The notes beneath the pieces were generated by a model that saw nothing but the letters and a program-made list of their open reading frames with translations, was not told the origin of the DNA and searched no databases. A program made the translations under genes and the position numbers. Below, in pieces: positions 61,726 to 64,000 of a DNA stretch of 64,000 nt. The DNA comes from Mucilaginibacter sp. OK268 (GTDB taxonomy: Bacteria; Bacteroidota; Bacteroidia; Sphingobacteriales; Sphingobacteriaceae): contig NZ_FNJV01000003.1 in NCBI RefSeq assembly GCF_900103125.1, forward strand, positions 186,001-250,000, read 5' to 3'. Within the stretch, counting starts at the first letter, position 1. Each line of letters opens with the position of its first letter.

Positions 61726-62360
61726 CAGGCAATAAATTTGAGGGTTTGGTCTTCTACCAATAATTCGCGGGCTATGGGCAGCTCTGCGTGCTCCAATGCC
61801 TGGTGCGATGAGAGCAGAAAACTGGTGCCTTCCTGGTTATAACGTTCGGCTATCCAAGTATTGAGTATTTTTAAAGATGCCGTATCTATGGTGATGAGAG
61901 GTTCATCCAGCAGTATCCATTTCGGTTTCCCCATAAATGCCAATACCAGCGACAGCTTTTTCAGCATCCCGCTGGAGTACGTACCAACCGGTCGGTTTAC
62001 ATAAGCCTGCATCTGCATGGTATCAATATAATGCTGCTCCTGCCCTGCCGGCGCGTCTTTGGCCTGAGCAAACAGGGCTATCAATTCCTTACCCGTTAAA
62101 AATTCAGGGAATATGGGTTCTGCCTCCGCAAAGTTTACCAGTTTTCTGTATTCAACCGGTTGCTTTTTGATGCTGATGTTATTATCCAGCAAGATATCGC
62201 CCTCAAAAGACAATATGCCTGCGATGGATTTGAGCAGGGTGCTTTTCCCGGAACCATTTACACCTTTTATCCAGTAGATACCCGGATCGATGGAGAGTTC
62301 ATCAACCTTCAGTGCCGGGAAACCACCATATAGCTTTTTGAATTCTTTGAATTGTAGCAT
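61725..62360 (-). CDS. ABC transporter ATP-binding protein
   Basis: 211 residues. Walker A IKGVNGSGKSTLLKSIAGIL, Q-loop region, signature TYSSGMLKKLSLVLAFM and Walker B KWILLDEPLITIDTASLKI are visible. Drives export or import with the overlapping permease gene. Its start is followed upstream by paired GTAGAGACGC hairpins (62415-62477). Confidence 0.9.
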   Translation of the reverse strand: MLQFKEFKKLYGGFPALKVDELSIDPGIYWIKGVNGSGKSTLLKSIAGILSFEGDILLDNNISIKKQPVEYRKLVNFAEAEPIFPEFLTGKELIALFAQAKDAPAGQEQHYIDTMQMQAYVNRPVGTYSSGMLKKLSLVLAFMGKPKWILLDEPLITIDTASLKILNTWIAERYNQEGTSFLLSSHQALEHAELPIARELLVEDQTLKFIA

Positions 62361-62414
62361 TGATGATTTGATGATGAAAGAGATGCCATTGTTACATATA
62401 AAATATTAAAAAGA

Positions 62415-62477
62415 AAGAGACGCATGTGATGCGTCTCTACGGGCCGTTTTTTGTAGAGACACATTATATGTGTCTCC
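62415..62477. repeat. Paired GTAGAGACGC-type hairpins
   Basis: First hairpin AGAGACGCATGTGATGCGTCTCT (62414-62436), second GTAGAGACACATTATATGTGTCTC (62452-62475). The two are variants of one another separated by 16 bp, between ddl and the ABC genes. Confidence 0.75.
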
Positions 62478-62496
62478 TTTAAATAATCAAAATTTC

Positions 62497-63477
62497 TTAA
62501 ATCGCTCCTTCTATCAGTGCGCTGTAAAACTCACCAAGATCCATACCTGCTGCTCTTACCTGTTGTGGTATTAGGCTGGCGGCCGATTGCCCTGGGGTAG
62601 TATTTACTTCAATAAAATAAAAATCGTTTGACCCTTCCAACAGGATAAAATCTATCCGCACCATGCCTTTGCAATTCAGGCGACTATATACTTCGGTCAC
62701 AATACCGGCTATCCGTTCGTTTTGTTCTGTGCTGAGGTCAGCAGGTGTTATTTCTTCCGTTACGCCAGAGGTATATTTGGCTTCATAGTCAAAAAAGTCT
62801 TTAGAGGTAATGATCTCGGTAGCGGGCAAAACCGTGATTTTGCCATGCAGGCGGGCTATGCCGATGCTAAACTCCCGGCCTTTTATAAATTCTTCAACCA
62901 ATATCTGCTGATCTTCGTGAAAGGCTTTTTTTAAGGCATCGGGCAAACCAGCTACATTATAAACCTTGCTCATGCCCACGCTGCTGCCACCGTTGTTTGG
63001 CTTGATGAACAGCGGAAATTTCAAAGTAGCGGCAATAATGGCCACATCATGCATATCCTTTTCAAACAGGCGCATGGAATGAGCGGTGTGCAGGCCATGT
63101 ATGCCATTTACCAGGGTTTTGGTGTAGGCCTTATTCATGGTGATAGCCGATGTGGTGGCATCGCAGGTATTATATGGGATGCGCAGCATATCCAAATAGC
63201 CTTGTACCTTACCATCTTCGCCTGGGGTACCGTGTATAGTAATAAAAGCGAAATCAAATTTTATCTTCTCGCCGTTCAATGTGATGGTAAAATCATTCTT
63301 ATCCACATCAACCGGACCATTCTCCGATTCATAAAACCATCTGTCGCGATTAATCAATAAGGTATAAATTTGATATTTTTCGGTTGGCAAAGTATTCGCT
63401 ATGTTCCTGGCACTATTGATAGATACTTCATATTCACCGGTAAAACCACCGGCCAAAAGGGCTATGTTTTTTTTCAT
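62497..63477 (-). CDS. ddl: D-alanine--D-alanine ligase
   Basis: ATP-grasp enzyme making D-Ala-D-Ala for peptidoglycan. Start at ATG 63477 (MKKNIALLAGGFTGEYEVSI), 326 residues; an open frame extends to 63591 through repeat-like sequence and is rejected. Motifs: LFIKPNNGGSSVGMSKV (ATP/phosphate loop), EEFIKGREFSIGIARL and FIEVNTTPGQSAASLIPQQ. Monocistronic in appearance, divergent from the PASTA gene. Confidence 0.94.
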   Translation of the reverse strand: MKKNIALLAGGFTGEYEVSINSARNIANTLPTEKYQIYTLLINRDRWFYESENGPVDVDKNDFTITLNGEKIKFDFAFITIHGTPGEDGKVQGYLDMLRIPYNTCDATTSAITMNKAYTKTLVNGIHGLHTAHSMRLFEKDMHDVAIIAATLKFPLFIKPNNGGSSVGMSKVYNVAGLPDALKKAFHEDQQILVEEFIKGREFSIGIARLHGKITVLPATEIITSKDFFDYEAKYTSGVTEEITPADLSTEQNERIAGIVTEVYSRLNCKGMVRIDFILLEGSNDFYFIEVNTTPGQSAASLIPQQVRAAGMDLGEFYSALIEGAI

Positions 63478-63645
63478 TTCGGATATCGGATGTTCGATTT
63501 GGAATTTAGTATTTCTGTTTTTATCGCAATTAAATGCTTTCTGTTTTTCGATTTCGAAATTAAGGATAAAAGTGATTAATATACCAGTCACATCAGCAAA
63601 AATCCTAAATTGAAATTCCCAAATCCGAAATTATCACTATGTTTG
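63478..63645. repeat. Mirrored words around the ddl upstream region, with PASTA-gene promoter
   Basis: Words TCGGATATCGGATG and TTTGGAATTTAGTATTT (63478-63515) have counterparts AAATCCTAAATTGAAATTCCC and AATCCGAAATT (63600-63631), a loose inverted repeat. At 63638-63645 TATGTTTG (TAnnTTTG) precedes the ATG at 63670 by 24 bp and is the likely PASTA-gene promoter. Confidence 0.55.
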
Positions 63646-63669
63646 ATACTTAATTTGAAGCAAATACCA

Positions 63670-64000
63670 ATGAGCAAATTTGGGGCTTACTTAAAAACAA
63701 AGTCATTTCGCAATAACATTATTATGGCTATTATTTCGGTAATAGTCATCGTTTTAATAGCTTTTTACAGCCTCGGATATTATACCCACCATGGAGCCGG
63801 CATACCTGTACCTAAACTCAAAGGACAGCTGATAGACAGGGCTACCGCGATGCTGAAAGAACAAGGCTTTGATTATAAGATCGACTCGGTTTATGTGCAG
63901 GATGTAGCCCCGGGAACTATTGTAGAGCAAGACCCCGACGCGGGCACCAATGTAAAGGAAGGCCGTGTTATTTACCTCACCATGGTTACCCTGCAGGCTC
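63670..64000 (+). CDS. PASTA-domain membrane protein (3' end outside window)
   Basis: Partial, 110 residues visible. A short cytoplasmic tail (MSKFGAYLKTKSFRNN) and a membrane helix (about 17-38, IIMAIISVIVIVLIAFYSLGYY) precede a first PASTA domain (about 45-108: IPVPKLKGQLIDRATAMLKEQG, EQDPDAGTNVKEGRVIYLTM). PASTA domains bind peptidoglycan or beta-lactams. No kinase domain is at the N terminus. Divergent from ddl, fitting a cell-wall theme. Confidence 0.9.
   Translation, partial: MSKFGAYLKTKSFRNNIIMAIISVIVIVLIAFYSLGYYTHHGAGIPVPKLKGQLIDRATAMLKEQGFDYKIDSVYVQDVAPGTIVEQDPDAGTNVKEGRVIYLTMVTLQA

Noticed and set aside
63478..63591. 38-residue N-terminal extension of ddl
   Set aside because: The extra codons run through repeat-like intergenic words; MKKNIALLAGG is the normal N terminus.

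Overview
The window reads as chromosomal DNA of a Bacteroidota bacterium, most likely family Sphingobacteriaceae (Mucilaginibacter/Pedobacter-like). Indications are promoters of the Bacteroidota -7 type (TAnnTTTG, seen before rplU, ffs, dinB, rpsO, pnp, lptD and others), a carbamoyltransferase of the N-succinyl/N-acetylornithine type instead of a classical ArgF, a YpdA-type bacillithiol reductase, a Bacteroidota-style SRP RNA, and the neighbourhood lptD / amidase / mlaD / rnz / STAS / purC / phoH / SAM hydrolase. No tRNA or rRNA gene, insertion sequence, CRISPR array or complete prophage was seen.

Layout. 1-8042: ribosomal proteins L27/L21, a DAACS symporter, an ECF sigma factor with an overlapping membrane partner, and an acyltransferase / LytS-type kinase / LytTR regulator operon. 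8407-11265: a three-gene cassette of unknown function (large beta-rich protein, DUF1360-like membrane protein, small protein resembling a phage-associated type). 11377-15394: dinB, a papain-like lipoprotein and two 2H phosphoesterases; dinB and the first 2H gene share a 24-bp promoter/operator. 15395-16110: SRP RNA and an island of palindromic repeats. 16112-18205: YpdA and small exported proteins.

18206-30155 is the arginine/proline/aspartate-family region: a candidate arginine leader peptide, then GNAT acyltransferase (ArgA role), argG, a cupin, argC, a four-helix-bundle gene bracketed by inverted repeats, argD and the carbamoyltransferase. PaiB and NDH-2 follow, then argB-proC and an aspartate kinase. 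Valine at position 90 of the carbamoyltransferase predicts succinylated arginine intermediates.

30483-53128: S9 peptidase, two ankyrin-repeat genes, 2-oxo acid dehydrogenase E2, CinA, LptD, amidase, MlaD, RNase Z, STAS, PurC, PhoH, SAM hydroxide adenosyltransferase, an ABC exporter, a beta-CASP nuclease and a GNAT enzyme. 53687-64000: serA and serC, rpe, pnp, rpsO, a thioesterase, an ABC ATPase/permease pair, ddl and the start of a PASTA-domain protein.

A recurring feature is intergenic DNA filled by long imperfect inverted repeats built from a few short words, often spanning a gap almost from stop codon to stop codon. The most interesting candidates are the arginine leader peptide, the shared dinB/2H operator, the 8.4-11.3 kb cassette, the inverted-repeat-bounded four-helix-bundle gene inside the arg cluster, and a pair of about 250-bp non-coding elements with identical block spacing.
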